A DNA stretch of 64,000 nucleotides from Hymenolepis diminuta (Eukaryota; Platyhelminthes; Cestoda; Cyclophyllidea; Hymenolepididae). Numbering within the stretch: the first letter of the stretch is position 1; each line of letters opens with the position of its first letter. A program made the translations under genes and the position numbers. Of the stretch, positions 40,441 through 52,700 are shown piece after piece. The stretch spans positions 2,532,646 through 2,596,645 of the forward strand of contig CAADRB010000005.1 in assembly GCA_900708905.1 (NCBI GenBank). The letters run 5' to 3'. The notes beneath the pieces are model-generated. The model saw only the letters and a list, made by a program, of their open reading frames with translations. It did not search any database and was not told the DNA's origin.

Positions 40441-43400
40441 TGAGTACCTTGCATGACTCTGCCTGGTACCTAATTTATAGATTAACCGCACAATTCTTTG
40501 CATTCTTAATTTGCTTTTAATTTACTCAATCTCTCCCACAATCAATTTTTGTTAGCAAAGCTATATCCATTTGTCATTGAAATGGTAGCACTTCCAATGG
40601 TGGCAGAAGGAACTGTGAGATGAATTGTAACAAATTGGCAATAAAAGTGTTCTAACATTCGAGCAGGCTGTCTAGAAAGAAGACATAAAATTTATAAATG
40701 GAAAGAAATGACAAATTAGTCTAAAATGATTCACTAAATTTCTTCTTTATTGCCTTGTAAGCAATAAATTTTGCTAAATTGAATCTGAAGCAACGTAGCC
40801 TATCCGAAACGTGGAGACATCTTTGTTCGTTCTTTGACCAGAATTCAAATTAATGCCAACTAACTCAGAACGATTTGTCTGAGAATTCAATCTTTTGAAA
40901 GAATTTTATTTTACAGAAAATACTCATTGAGTAATCTACCATCACAAAGCCTTGTAGTTTGAAAAGCTGGCAAGTTACTTAATAAAATAGAAAATTTGGA
41001 TTCAAAATTATTCAAATGATTCAGAATTTTCTATAAGGCTATTGCACTTTCCAAAATTATCTTAAAAGTGTCGTTATGGACCCCCTTCTTGGACATGTAA
41101 AGTCGTTAAAGTGAGAGCCTATTGTTCGTTTCGGGGTTTTATTATGTTTAAAAACTTTTTCTTCTGCTTTTTGTTTTGCTAGAATAAAGGCGGTTTATTT
41201 CAAGGAATTTTAAAACCAATCATTACTTCCTATGAATGCTAAATAGCTTTATAATTTCCATTTACTTCTTTTCACGCATATACGTCTGCATTTTTTTGAA
41301 GAAGTCAGCAGATAACTGACCTAGTAGCAGACGGAGTATAATTTATTTATTAACTCTTGCCCCAACATGTACTACACCATGCCGACCAAGCGCCATCCTT
41401 CTAACCCCTCTCCCCACCCCTCAGTCCCTTCTTCAAAGCGGTACACAGAGCAATGAAAAAATAGGCCTGAGATCCGCAATGTTATTAAAACTAGTCCTAG
41501 CGGTAATTACGCTACCAGCCGGCATTCTTAATCTAATTCTGAAGGTCAAATTAGCTCTCCCCTTCCTTACATCTTTCGGAGGGTTTGTCATTGACAATAC
41601 GTCCTCTTCTCCTTTGATCCTTCTTATAAAAAAACAGCACGACTCTGTGTCATCCCTCGGAGTAAATAATAAATCGCTATTAGATGATAAGGGTAAGTAA
41701 TTTGCTTAAATTAATGCCTACGCACTAAGATTAATTATTGTCGCACGAGAAAGGTATTGGACACAAAAACACGACTGAATGAAGTTGTTTTGTAAGTTGG
41801 GTTGGTATAAGGCCAAGTAAACACTGCAGCGGGAATGCCCTTTTTACAGTAATGGGGACTTGGGACGTGTTTTTCGAGGAGGACAATCTCTGCGTGTCTC
41901 GTAATAGTGATTTAACTTTATTTTCGTCGTTTTCGAGAAAGTCGGCAATCAGTTTTGCAAGAGACATAGCGGACCTCGAAGTAACCTTTTAAATTTGTCC
42001 AGATTTATGGTCTGCGAGGGGATCAATGGCAATGAAGTTACATAGATCCAAATATTTCATTAAAAGAAGCATTTAAGCAAAATTAAATTCGATTTTGAAG
42101 AGGATAATCATTATGACTTCAGAGAAATGTGATATTTCTCATAAATATTATACCGACTTTTGCCTTATTGTGTCATTTTCGTCAGATTTGTTCATCTCTT
42201 TAAACTGCCCTAATACAAGCGATATCCAAATATACTAAGAGAAGGTGTTTTCCAGCTTGAATATTCACCTTGAATAGAGGGGATTACACTCTGTTGATCA
42301 TGAAAAAGTCATTATGTCATCGCTCTCTTATTAAGCGTTAAGTAGAACATTTCGTCATTCATTCACTCCAAGTTCGAACCAAAGCTGCAGACATGCAAAT
42401 TAGCTGTTATTAGAACTAGCATATAATAGTTTGTATATTTATTTACGAATGTGTCATGAAAAGAGATGATAAATCTAATAAACTAAATTTTGTTTCATTT
42501 ATGAAAACCTTTGCAATTTACGGCGAAAATGTTCCGATGTTGGATTCCATTATTTCTTACAAACCCATTACCCCCTTTCTGGTTGCTATCTCTTTTGTAA
42601 TTTGAGACAGACCATAAATTGTAAGGAAAAATTCCCCATTTTTAGGAAATTATTTTATTAACAATGTTCGAGGGGCTACTCCTTATCGTAAAATTTATTT
42701 TCATTCTTTTAAGGGAGAGTGATGAAACGAGTTCCTCCGAAAAATTTTCTAGACCTCATGTTAGCCTTTTCTCGCCTAAATTCATTTCGAACCTATTCAT
42801 TTCTTTTCGGTAGGAAATAAACTTACTGAGGGGACTTAGAAAATATATCATTTTTTCCTTTTTCATTCATTTAATGAAATTTTTTATAATTGAAAAATTT
42901 CAATCTCGACGTTTTTTATTTAAGTTTGTACAAAGCAAGGTGATCCTAAAGAGAATTTTTATCAATATGTTTCAGATGAAAATTTAAATTCCCGCGTTCA
43001 GGGTTGTTTTACGCGGCTGAACCTGAGATCTTATCAGCGTTCATTGCATTTGCAATTCTATTAGTGGTGGTGCAGTTCTGATCGCTCCAGCTCTTCGTGT
43101 TTTTGAACCATATCCGACCGACCCCTACCCATCCCCTCTCAACTAATATCATTTTTCCCTTTCAGGGTTAGTAACAATGGCAGTCACCGAATACAGACTA
43201 ACTTACTAAAGCGCCCTATTGAAATGTCAGCATTCATTAATTAATTCTCTCTCTACCTTTATAAAAATATCAGATATTTTTAATTATTAAGCAAGGGAGA
43301 CTGAAAAGTAAGACATTTACATTTGTTTAACTTATATCATTTTTAAACCACGGTAGGTTAAAAAATATATAACCTTTCGTCGTTGGAGCAAGTGAAGACG

Positions 43401-44454
43401 AGTAACAGTAATATCCAATAGGAAAGGAAGGAAAGATGGTTGAAGGGATGTTGGGAATTAAGTTAAACAATATTTGATTAATGAGTATTCCACTACTTCC
43501 ATGTTCATGACAATAATAATATGGGGACCTAAAACGAATACAGAATTTTAACAACTCGCGTGTATTTAAAGCACAAACGCAAAATTTGAAAGGGACACAA
43601 ATTATGCTTGGCTGGCCTTCAAAAATAATGGAGTATAGATTTAAACAAATTCTGAAGAAGAATATAACATGAAGTTATGTAACACTCCGACCGATAAATT
43701 CTGTAAAAGAGCAGTGAGTAAATTGACATGATATCACTCTATTGGTTGAAGAGGTGCCATTTTTAAAATATTTAAATGCTTACGATAAAAATTCATTCAA
43801 TATTTTTTGATTAACGTATTACCATCATTACATTATTTGTTGTTTACTTTTTCTACTTTCGAAAATACTCCTCTGAATTCTGTAAAATGACCAGCATTTG
43901 ACGTTCATTGTTGCATATTTGCATTTAAAATAACACTGAATTACATAGAAAGCTAAACATATAAACTCGTTTGCAACATGACTTTTTCGAACATATTTCA
44001 TTCCGACCATCGCTCTCACACAAAAAATGGTAACTCACTTTTTGCTATGAATGTTGCGACTTTAAAACGCACGAAAAAGACGAACTAGTGAAGAAAATCT
44101 CCCGTCTTACAAAAGTATCGAAGTTTGTGTGGCTTTTTTCTATCTTAAGGAAATCGTTTGATAGTCACGTACAAGGCTGTATTGTTCGTTTGGAGTATGC
44201 GAACATAATGAAGACACAATAACCGTTCTGAGGGGTCGATGAAACTCCCATTGGTCGCACTCCATTGTTTCTCATTCAGGATTATCATATGTTTTTGTTA
44301 TTGCAAATGCGGTCAAATGCCATCTCTATAAATAGGGCTAGAACAAGGGCAATTGAGATACCAAATGGAAAGATCTTCCGAGAAAAAAACTTTCAACTGT
44401 GTGTAACTTTCATAATGATTGGCGATTCCTAGAAAAATGATATGTTATTTTAAG

Positions 44455-44720
44455 TATCTCATCTCATTTAGACTGAAGCTGTAAGCTATGGACTATCATA
44501 TAAGATCATTTGCCTTCTCTACCATTGGCAAGATCGACGCCTCTTGATTAAAACTGATCGGTAAGCTGCAATCCGGGGGAAGAATCGTGAAATTTGAGTT
44601 TTAGGACGTGAAATACTCACTTAGGAAATATAATGCAACCCGAAACGAGAAATCATCTTTGATACCTTGACGTTGCTCTCAACATTGTTTTGATCCTCTC
44701 TCTTCTCGCATTTGTTCGAT
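44455..44720 (-). repeat. Family A dispersed repeat (A5)
   Basis: Shares with A6 the near-identical stretch CATATAAGATCATTTGCC and the following CTTCTCTACCATTGG, plus CTCTTGATTAAAACTGATCG. It lacks two internal pieces of roughly 20-30 bp relative to A6, which breaks the reading frame. Confidence 0.6.
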
Positions 44721-46509
44721 TTTCTATTAATCGTTTTCAGCCGCTTCTCACAATTAAAACTGTAATCTTTTATTACTCTGGGTAATATTAAATAATAATG
44801 ACTTTATCTGGAAAATAGATGTTTGATTTGATGAAAATATATTTTATTTCCAATAAATTAGTTTAATGTCGAATTCTGAAGCAAATAATATTCTTCCTCC
44901 TCCTTGTCGCGCATTAGATCTTATCCTATATTCAGTAGATTATTTCTTTTAAATTCGTTCTATTCAATCCCCTTTTTCTCACTACTCTTTTCACATAACT
45001 TCGCAATTAATGTCAACTCGCATGTTTACTCAATGTTAATTAAAAATAAAGCTCCGTTTCGTTTAATTTATTTTCTTTCGTTTGTTGCAATTAGTATACG
45101 CGACAGCAGGAGAAGAACCAGAATTTTCTGCCTTCTTTTCTTTTTTTGAGGAAAGAAACACTAACCACGACAGTCGACCGCTCTATGTTCATGTTCTTGA
45201 CAGGTGAACAGATAACGAAAGAACTCAGCGCTTCTGCTCTGACTCTTGGCAAGCATAAGCTCAACTGAAAAATGATTCATCGGATTTTTCTGGTTAAAAT
45301 ATTTTCCGACATTTGAAAATTCCCTTTATACTTTGTTAACATATTCATGAAGTTAAGAACCCTCAAATTGAAAAATTAGGATTATACATATGAACTGATC
45401 TGACTATCACCTCGACATGGCATTTGAGAAGCTCCCCTATTCCGTTCATTATAAAAGATATCAATTTATCGATTTTAGTTATCTTACTTAAGGATTTTAT
45501 TACCAAAATTATATATTAAGTTGTATATATCAATTTTGATAGAATCGTTTAATTGGTCAGTTAAGTGAATTTAGGTGGGTAGTTAGTTAAGATCAATGAG
45601 TTTGACTTAAAGTATCCACCAACGATTTGCTAATTCTCAAAACTCTCCGATAGAGAGATAGATTTCAAAATTCGCCAATTGAATGGTTAAGTAATTAATA
45701 CTTGAGAGAGACGATTAAAGAGAGATACGTTTCTGGGCATTTAACAAGGCGATCATAGTAAATGCTAGTAGAATTTTCAATCTTCCTTAAAAAATTCGCC
45801 TTTATTAAATAAATTTAAAACCCACACTTTTTGGGGGTTTTTCTCTTTAAGCAGTTTCTTAAAATTTTGCTAATTTTAACTCATTCTTGAACCTTTCTAT
45901 TTTGTCAAGGGACAGATCATCACTTTCGCGCACTACGAAGCGATAAATTATAATCACTGCAAGTGTTAACAATTCCATCTTCTCCGGATTGCGTGCGACA
46001 TCACGGAAACTGAGAAATCTTCGTACCCATGAAAAGTATAAACATTTTGAATGATTTAACGGAAACTATATGGATTTGGCTGTACTTGACGTCAAATGTA
46101 TACTTCTACCGAGTCAAAATATTTATAATTATTATACTTTTAACAATGTAAAATATCCCTTTTCATTTCAGATAACTGTCCATTTATTGTAAAATAAGTA
46201 TGCTATTTTATCATTACCAACGGAAAGGAAATATAATTTTTCATTTGAAACTGTTTCTGTTTAAAGTACTTCAGTGTGTTATAAGGGAATGGGATTGAGC
46301 TAAAGTAGAAACTAAGCTCAGACATCCCAAGAACTTGACAATGAGCCTCGGATTCAAATCATAAGCTCTTTACCTCCCGAGCATAACCCACAACTTTTGC
46401 TTTGATGTTCCAATGTTCGAATTTAGTGACTTGTCTTCTGTTTCCTCGGTGAATTAATATTCGAATAATTCAAGGATTATTGTCCAATTAACAAAACACA
46501 GCTAACGGA

Positions 46510-46890
46510 ACTCTGCTGACTTACCATTTTAGCTAACTCATCTCTGCTATACTAAAGCTGTAAGCTGCGGAATATCATATAAGATCATTTGCCTTCTCTA
46601 CCATTGGAAGAAAAAATGAACTGAAGTTGCAAGACCGACACCTCTTGATTAAAACTGATCGATAGGCCCTGAGGATTGTTGACAAGCATTTGCTGCAATC
46701 CGGAGAACAATTCATGAAATTCGAATTTTGGAACGTGAACTGCCCATTTTCTAAATTTTGTACAACCTGAATCGAAAATGAACAAATGGAGTGTAAGACT
46801 CTTCGATAGCTTGGTGTTGCTCTCGGCATCCTTTTGATCCCCTCTCCCTCATCGTTTGTTAGATTTTCCATCGTTTCTTTCAATTAGAAT
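46510..46890 (-). repeat. Family A dispersed repeat, best copy (A6)
   Basis: About 380 bp, longest copy of a family seen at least five more times here. Blocks shared among copies include CTCATCTCTGCTAT, AAGCTGTAAGCTG, CATTTGCCTTCTCTACCATT and TTTGATCCCCTC. The minus strand holds a 102-codon open frame (46575-46883) containing FTFQNSNF, CLSTILRAYRSVLI and FFLPMV; copy A3 has a parallel frame with FQNSNF, FLSTV and NFLPMV. The family may derive from a protein-coding element, or be a non-coding repeat with accidental frames. I do not recognise a function. Confidence 0.6.
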
Positions 46891-48419
46891 TTTTGTTTTA
46901 CAGTGGGCAGTAACAACGAATTTCGATAGTTTTACATCCCACCTTTATTACCTTATGGGCAAGACAATAGCAAATGGATAAGACTTTAATTGTTCACTAG
47001 GTTTCACTTAAAGTGGGCTCAAATTACAAAGTTTGCATTCCTACTACTTTAATCACCATACGCTTACCTCATCGTATTGGACCGATAGAAATTTGAGTTA
47101 ATTACTGAGATTAAGGTTTTTTGGATTTTTCTTCATTTCCACCATCGTTTTTTATCTGATAGCTTCAACTTTCCTAATACCTTAAAGGATGTGGGTCATT
47201 TTTTATCACGTCGTACGAAGGATTGAAAACGACAAAATCGGACTCTTTAATTTATATTACAGTAATTTCTTCAATATTGTAAGTGTATTTCACATTTTCC
47301 ATACGAAAAGGGAATCGATAGCAAAATAGAACTTTCTCACTATCGATTTTTGTATGAAGATACAGCGTAGTTTTCCCATTGAGAGCTTTCTAACTTGAAC
47401 TATTTAGAGGAAGAAATACACAGGGGTCTCATCAACTTGACTATTTAAGCTGGACTTTTTTTTATTAAATCAACAACTAAGTCAATCTACGATATTTCCG
47501 AGCCTAATTCCCAGGTTTTTTAACCGGATTTGAATACCTTCAAATGACTTATAGCATATTTGACATTGTTCCTACTGAAAATTCCATTCAGTATAATCTC
47601 TATTAATGAGCACCTAGGTGGTTGATAGAATTTCGGACTTTTTGTACTTAACTGGTGACACGACTCATTCATATACCAGACATTCGTAAATCAGCCTGTT
47701 GATAGACCTCCCCTTTCTGTACTACCCCAAATATGAGTGTGACCCCTGACAAACTAGTGAAATTAAGATGACAGATAATAAGGGAGTCAGTAACGTATGT
47801 GCCTACAGGGTCTGTTGCATCTTATCCGAACTGCGCAATTTGCGGTGTTCCATTTGTCACTTCTTTGATGTTTATTCCGCTTTTTGAAGTATATTCCGCT
47901 CCCAACCCTTCCAGCTATTGTTCAAAAAAAGAACTTCAAAGAGGCACGGCTGGAATCGGAAAGTACGCAAATGAGTCTCGTGGCTGTCATCTAACTGATT
48001 AGGCAGGACGACGTTATAACGACTTCCAGAGAGAATAATGGCTAATAATCTCACCTCCTTGTGACGTTTGAAAGATTCTGTACCTTCAACTATTATCAAA
48101 GATCCGGATGACCTAAACATTACAGTCAGCCTTAGTGGTGATATATTTAGAAAAGTAATTTTATGATTTTACCTCGTTTTCAAAATTTTAACATTAAAAA
48201 ATCCCATTGTGACCCAACATACACTATCACTTTAAATTCATTAGCCCAAACTCAAGTGAGAATCCCGTAGCTACATTTGGAGATGATCAGGGTAGTAGAT
48301 GAGGGGAAGGGAATGAAAAGTTCTTATGAATTAAGTCAGATTACCGTTACTTAATTTGATTTTTGGAGTCTGACTGTGCAAAAATTTTTCTCAATGAGTG
48401 GTTCGGGTTTGAAAGAATT

Positions 48420-48555
48420 CTATTCTTTTGAAGTTCGTCATCTGGATCACTGAGCAAACTCTTGTCCGCGACATCAGGTGCTCACTGACCAGTGGTTAAC
48501 TGTGAAATTTCAACTCTTTCTAAAGGTTAACAAAGCAGAATGATATCACGTTATC
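48420..48555. repeat. Family B dispersed repeat, copy 2
   Basis: Contains GTCATCTGGATCACT, then CAGGTGCTCACTGACCAG and GCAGAATGATATCACG, collinear with copy 1 at 40285-40440. Confidence 0.45.
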
Positions 48556-49030
48556 TTAGCATTAGCAGACCTGAGATGGATAAAATTTATAACTTAACAT
48601 GGTTTAATAACCGGTAAATAATGAATTCTTCGAGTGCAAAATCCATAAATGCCACGACCCCATTCCTTGAAACTACGAGCATGAAAGGCTATCCACATGA
48701 TTTTTCAATTAGCATCCACTAACATTTATCGTAAATAGCTTGTCTAACAGTTCAATTTCTCGATCTTTCATTGATTTAGATATTACAATACAACTCAAAA
48801 TTGTGTGATTGATCTGTAAATATAAAGAATCCAACCATTTTATTCTATTAAAAACCACTTCGTCGGGACAATCCTAAGACTCGTCTTTAATTCCCAACAA
48901 AAGCCGATTCTGATGGAATCACAAGTATCATATGTACTCCATCCGATACAAATATATCACACCTACTATTAAATTATAAGTAGCAGTTTTAAACAGCCCA
49001 GAGAAGAAAGTTTCAAGTGACATTTACTGG

Positions 49031-49036
49031 TTTATT
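49031..49036 (-). terminator. MCM2: Candidate MCM2 polyadenylation signal AATAAA
   Basis: This is the first canonical AATAAA I see on the minus strand after the MCM2 stop, about 370 nt downstream. It would give a 3' UTR of roughly 390 nt. Variant signals closer to the stop cannot be excluded. Confidence 0.4.
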
Positions 49037-49403
49037 GTATAAAGGTGCTCCGCTTATTATAAATGCTCTATTACAAATGCTTAGCAATTTTATCTCAGAC
49101 TTCCTTATAAAAATATTCATGGTTTTTCATTAATATTAAAAATAGCGAGTACAAAAACCTCTTCATTTTGTGAGTCGTACACCAATTTTGATCTACAAAA
49201 GAAAATTAAAACGGACATAATCTAGGCCTTAAAATCGGTACGAAACAAGTTGTTCAAAGGCGTTGTAAGGGCGATGAGTAGTGCAATCTGCGTACTAATG
49301 AATCAACAGAAATTGCGCTACAAACCGCTCCACACCAGACCGTATTTCCAGGGTTCGTAAAATTATCCAAAGACCAAAAACCAACTTTTCCTTACCTCTC
49401 TCT

Positions 49404-49712
49404 CTAAATGCTATGAATGATGATCTTGCGCTTCGTATCATAGCTGAAGCGATGTGCAGTGAAGAGTTCACTTGTGAGGAACCCACGAATCGAAGGGATG
49501 TTGACTTGACGAGCCCTCTCAACGAATTCCTTCTCGGAAACCTCAACCTGAAGACTGGCAGCTGGAGCGCTTTCACCTTCGATCTCTGCAGTGCTAGACA
49601 AAGCTGCTTGACGAGATCGAGTGAAAGCAGAGCGTTCGTGGACGAGTTGTTTGAGAAGGAAGAGAAGAAGTTCCTGATTGTCGCGACGATAGCTGAGATA
49701 ACGCGAGAATTT
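49404..49712 (-). CDS. MCM2: MCM2 coding exon 9 (C-terminal winged helix, stop)
   Basis: Encodes residues 816-917 and the TAG stop at 49404-49406. It begins [20 protein letters not shown], continues through a variable Ala/Ser/Glu linker and ends with [20 protein letters not shown] and YDTKRKIII, matching the conserved MCM2 C-terminus. Acceptor CTCCTTGTAG. A consensus donor-like GAG|GTAAGG sits 8 nt past the stop (49394-49395). Confidence 0.96.
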   Translation of the reverse strand, partial: KFSRYLSYRRDNQELLLFLLKQLVHERSAFTRSRQAALSSTAEIEGESAPAASLQVEVSEKEFVERARQVNIPSIRGFLTSELFTAHRFSYDTKRKIIIHSI

Positions 49713-52700
49713 CTACAAGGAGAGATAAAAAGTAAATAAAACTTATCTATCTTGGAAGAGGCCTAATTTAAGTTAAATCATCTCAACGAAAGAGGTGTGG
49801 TTTCTTGAGCGTATTTATGACATGGATGACCTGTATATAATAGGTGGTAAATAGATATTAGATAAACTCATACAAATTTTGTTCAAGTATGATATGCAGA
49901 TGGCTGTCAATAAGTGTGCAGTCATATTCTGGAGAAGATGCAGATATAGATAGGCTACCTGTTGGAATCAGCAGAACTAAAATTTAAGCACCTTCGCTTA
50001 TCTAGAGCCTTAAAATAACGTAGATGGCACGACAGATGTAATAACATGCAGCATTTGTAGAGCCAAATAGCAACTCATAAGACTGCGACCCATTTTAAAA
50101 CACCCCCAATTGTCACTCAAAGTAAGAGAAAGACTTATTAGAGATCTTCGTGGAGCCATCCCTCTATTACAGACATTCTACAATGGTAACAAGTCCGTCC
50201 AAAAAAAAGACTTAAGACTCGACTGAAAAATGCGAGAAGTGCAATCTCATGACTACACCCTCCAGCACAATGATGTGTGAAAAGCTATCTTAACGGATTT
50301 CCCTTGGGAATCATGTGAGCTAGCTTCAGCAAGGAAGACTTCGACTTTGCACTGCTATGAAGTCCCTCCTAGTTCTCTTCTACTGAAACCTCCTTCAACC
50401 TATCAGGTACCGGGGAGAACTAAACACAGAATAAACACAAAACAGTGGTTAAAGAAAATCAATTGAGGCGCCAAGAAAGCCCTTGGTATGATCGACCTAT
50501 CCTGACTGAAACAGTAAAAAAATCGATTCCCGTTTCTTTATATTATGAAACTTCGCCCCGAAAGAAATTTGGCAAAACAGTGAAATTCAGCTTTGCCAAT
50601 CGTACGTAATGATAGTGAAGGAAGCAATGTTTTTGCACTATCGTAGAGATTACTACTCCATAAATATACTGCAGTCGAGTAAAAGGAGCCTTCGCTTAGA
50701 AACTGCAGTCAAACTTCAACAAAGGAGACTGAGCACCTGGGCAGCATTAAACCAACCCGTTGATCTAATAATCCATCATTTTTCCAATTGCTATACACCA
50801 TCAAGAATTATAAACTGGAACAACTTAAACAAGGCGAAACAAAGTATTCTGGTGAAGTTAAGCCGTAAAATCAAAACTGTCCAGCTTTCTCGCATTCGTT
50901 GTGCAATAAAGCTTAGGTGAACTAGATTTGCAAGAATAGATAGTTAAAAAATGAGAATTCCCTAAAACTAACCTGACGCATACTCTTCATGACACCATAC
51001 TTCTGTGTGGCGACGAATGACTCGAGCACAATCCTCAGAGCCATATTGACATCGTCGTCATTGACATACTCACGAAGATGCATTCGGGCGTGAGCTTCAG
51101 CTAAACGAACAGTGGATTCAATCTGACGAACTGTTATGGCAACGCTGCCTGTATTGGAGGATTCACGACGCAATTCAGCGTAGGCCCTGGCCACCTTATC
51201 CTTGTCCATTCGGTTAAGTTTGGGGTGAATTCGATCCTTGGCGTAGAGGATGTACTTCTTCAGCAGATCCTACAAAAAGAAGACAAATTTTTTGATTAGA
51301 AACCCTATTAGAAGTCTGATTTCAAAAGCTAGAATGGATCCACAGAACATACAACTCAACTGTGTCGTTGCTTGTCTGATGAATACAAAACAGTTAACTC
51401 GTATGGTACTTTGATTCATCATCATTATCATAAACCCGGATTCCAGTAGCTCAGCGCTAATGCGTTCCTTTTTCTTCTAATTCCGATTTCTTTTTCCGTC
51501 TCTCCACTCTCTTCCTCTTATTCCTTTACAGCCGTCCAATACACTCAACCAACTCAACTCTTGGCCTCTCGATCTGGAAATGACCGCTGTATCGTATCAG
51601 TCTTTAGAAAAATCATTAATTTTGTAAGATATCTCTGAATCTAATTTGATCAGGCTACTAAAGTAGCTCTATTGATGGGATTATTGCTACTTCAATCAAT
51701 TAGGCCTAGGTTATTACATGACTCCAGATCATGGATTCAATTTCAATCATAAAAAAGATACTTGAATGGTTGATCCTTTTTTCCTCCCTTCAAGCAACCT
51801 TCCATGTCTCTTCCAATGCCTTGCTTGTTTCTAACGTACCTTCTAAATCGCATCATAATAAGATTGAGAAACATCATTGAAGCGTTACCCCTGAAGGGCT
51901 TTTGTAGTCTTCTCTTAGACTCCACCAATTTCTCTTTGTGAATTATCTGATGAAAACATAACAAACAGACCACTCAAACCGCCGTCCCATTAATAATATA
52001 ATCGGAAACCCTCCTAACCTCTAACCTCGAGTGCGTTAGCTGTTTAAGAGGTTCTGAGATAAGATTTTAGTCATCTCAGGTTTTAGTACCGTAGGCATCC
52101 CTGTTAGAATTGGGGAGCTCCGGCCTTAAAACAGGGCATCATTTTCAGTTTTCTCTTATTTTTTACTCAAATAAATCCAATTTTCCCAGTCGTATAGTCT
52201 GCGCAATGTTCCAATCGAAGTAAAAGTCAATAAAAAATGGAAATCGTGGACATGAACTCGCTCTTGAATCTTGTTGTAGACATTAAAATAAATAAAAAGT
52301 ATACAGTCCGAACCCCAAAAATATATAAGTTAAAACGTTTTGATATCTCAAAATTTCATTCCCAGGTTCGGCTTTATTCCTATCTATTGACCCTCGAATT
52401 GGATCAATTTACCGTTCCCCGTGGTTAGATACATTCCCACGATGAAATAACGTAAGTTTTCCACCTCCATGGATAACTTGACCATTTCATCTGTTGTGAT
52501 CACCTGATCTCGGACACGTCTTGAATCATACTCACCATCCGTTATAGACCCAAGGTCGAATTTAGGCACTCTGTCTAAATGATGATGTGATGAGGACCAA
52601 GAGAAGTTAGAATGGTAGTAGCTCATACATAGGCATGCCTTCCACAAATCAATGTCGGTAATCTTTCAGAATTATGCTTTCGCGTTAAAACATCTAGTAA

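Larger units (their letters stand above)
35161..49020. other. Intergenic, repeat-rich, no supported gene
   Basis: Between the listed A, B and C repeats the sequence is AT-rich with no recognisable coding exon. One GC-richer patch lies at about 37340-37680. A 78-codon minus-strand frame at 41731-41967 starts with a plausible-looking peptide (MSLAKLIADFLENDENKVKS) but has no donor or homology I can name. Confidence 0.65.

Noticed and set aside
46330..46395. Possible tRNA gene on the minus strand
   Set aside because: It has a B-box-like GATTTGAATCC but no acceptor stem, anticodon stem or pairable T-stem.
51440..51465. tRNA A-box on the plus strand (TAGCTCAGCGCT)
   Set aside because: No B box follows at the right distance and no cloverleaf can be folded.
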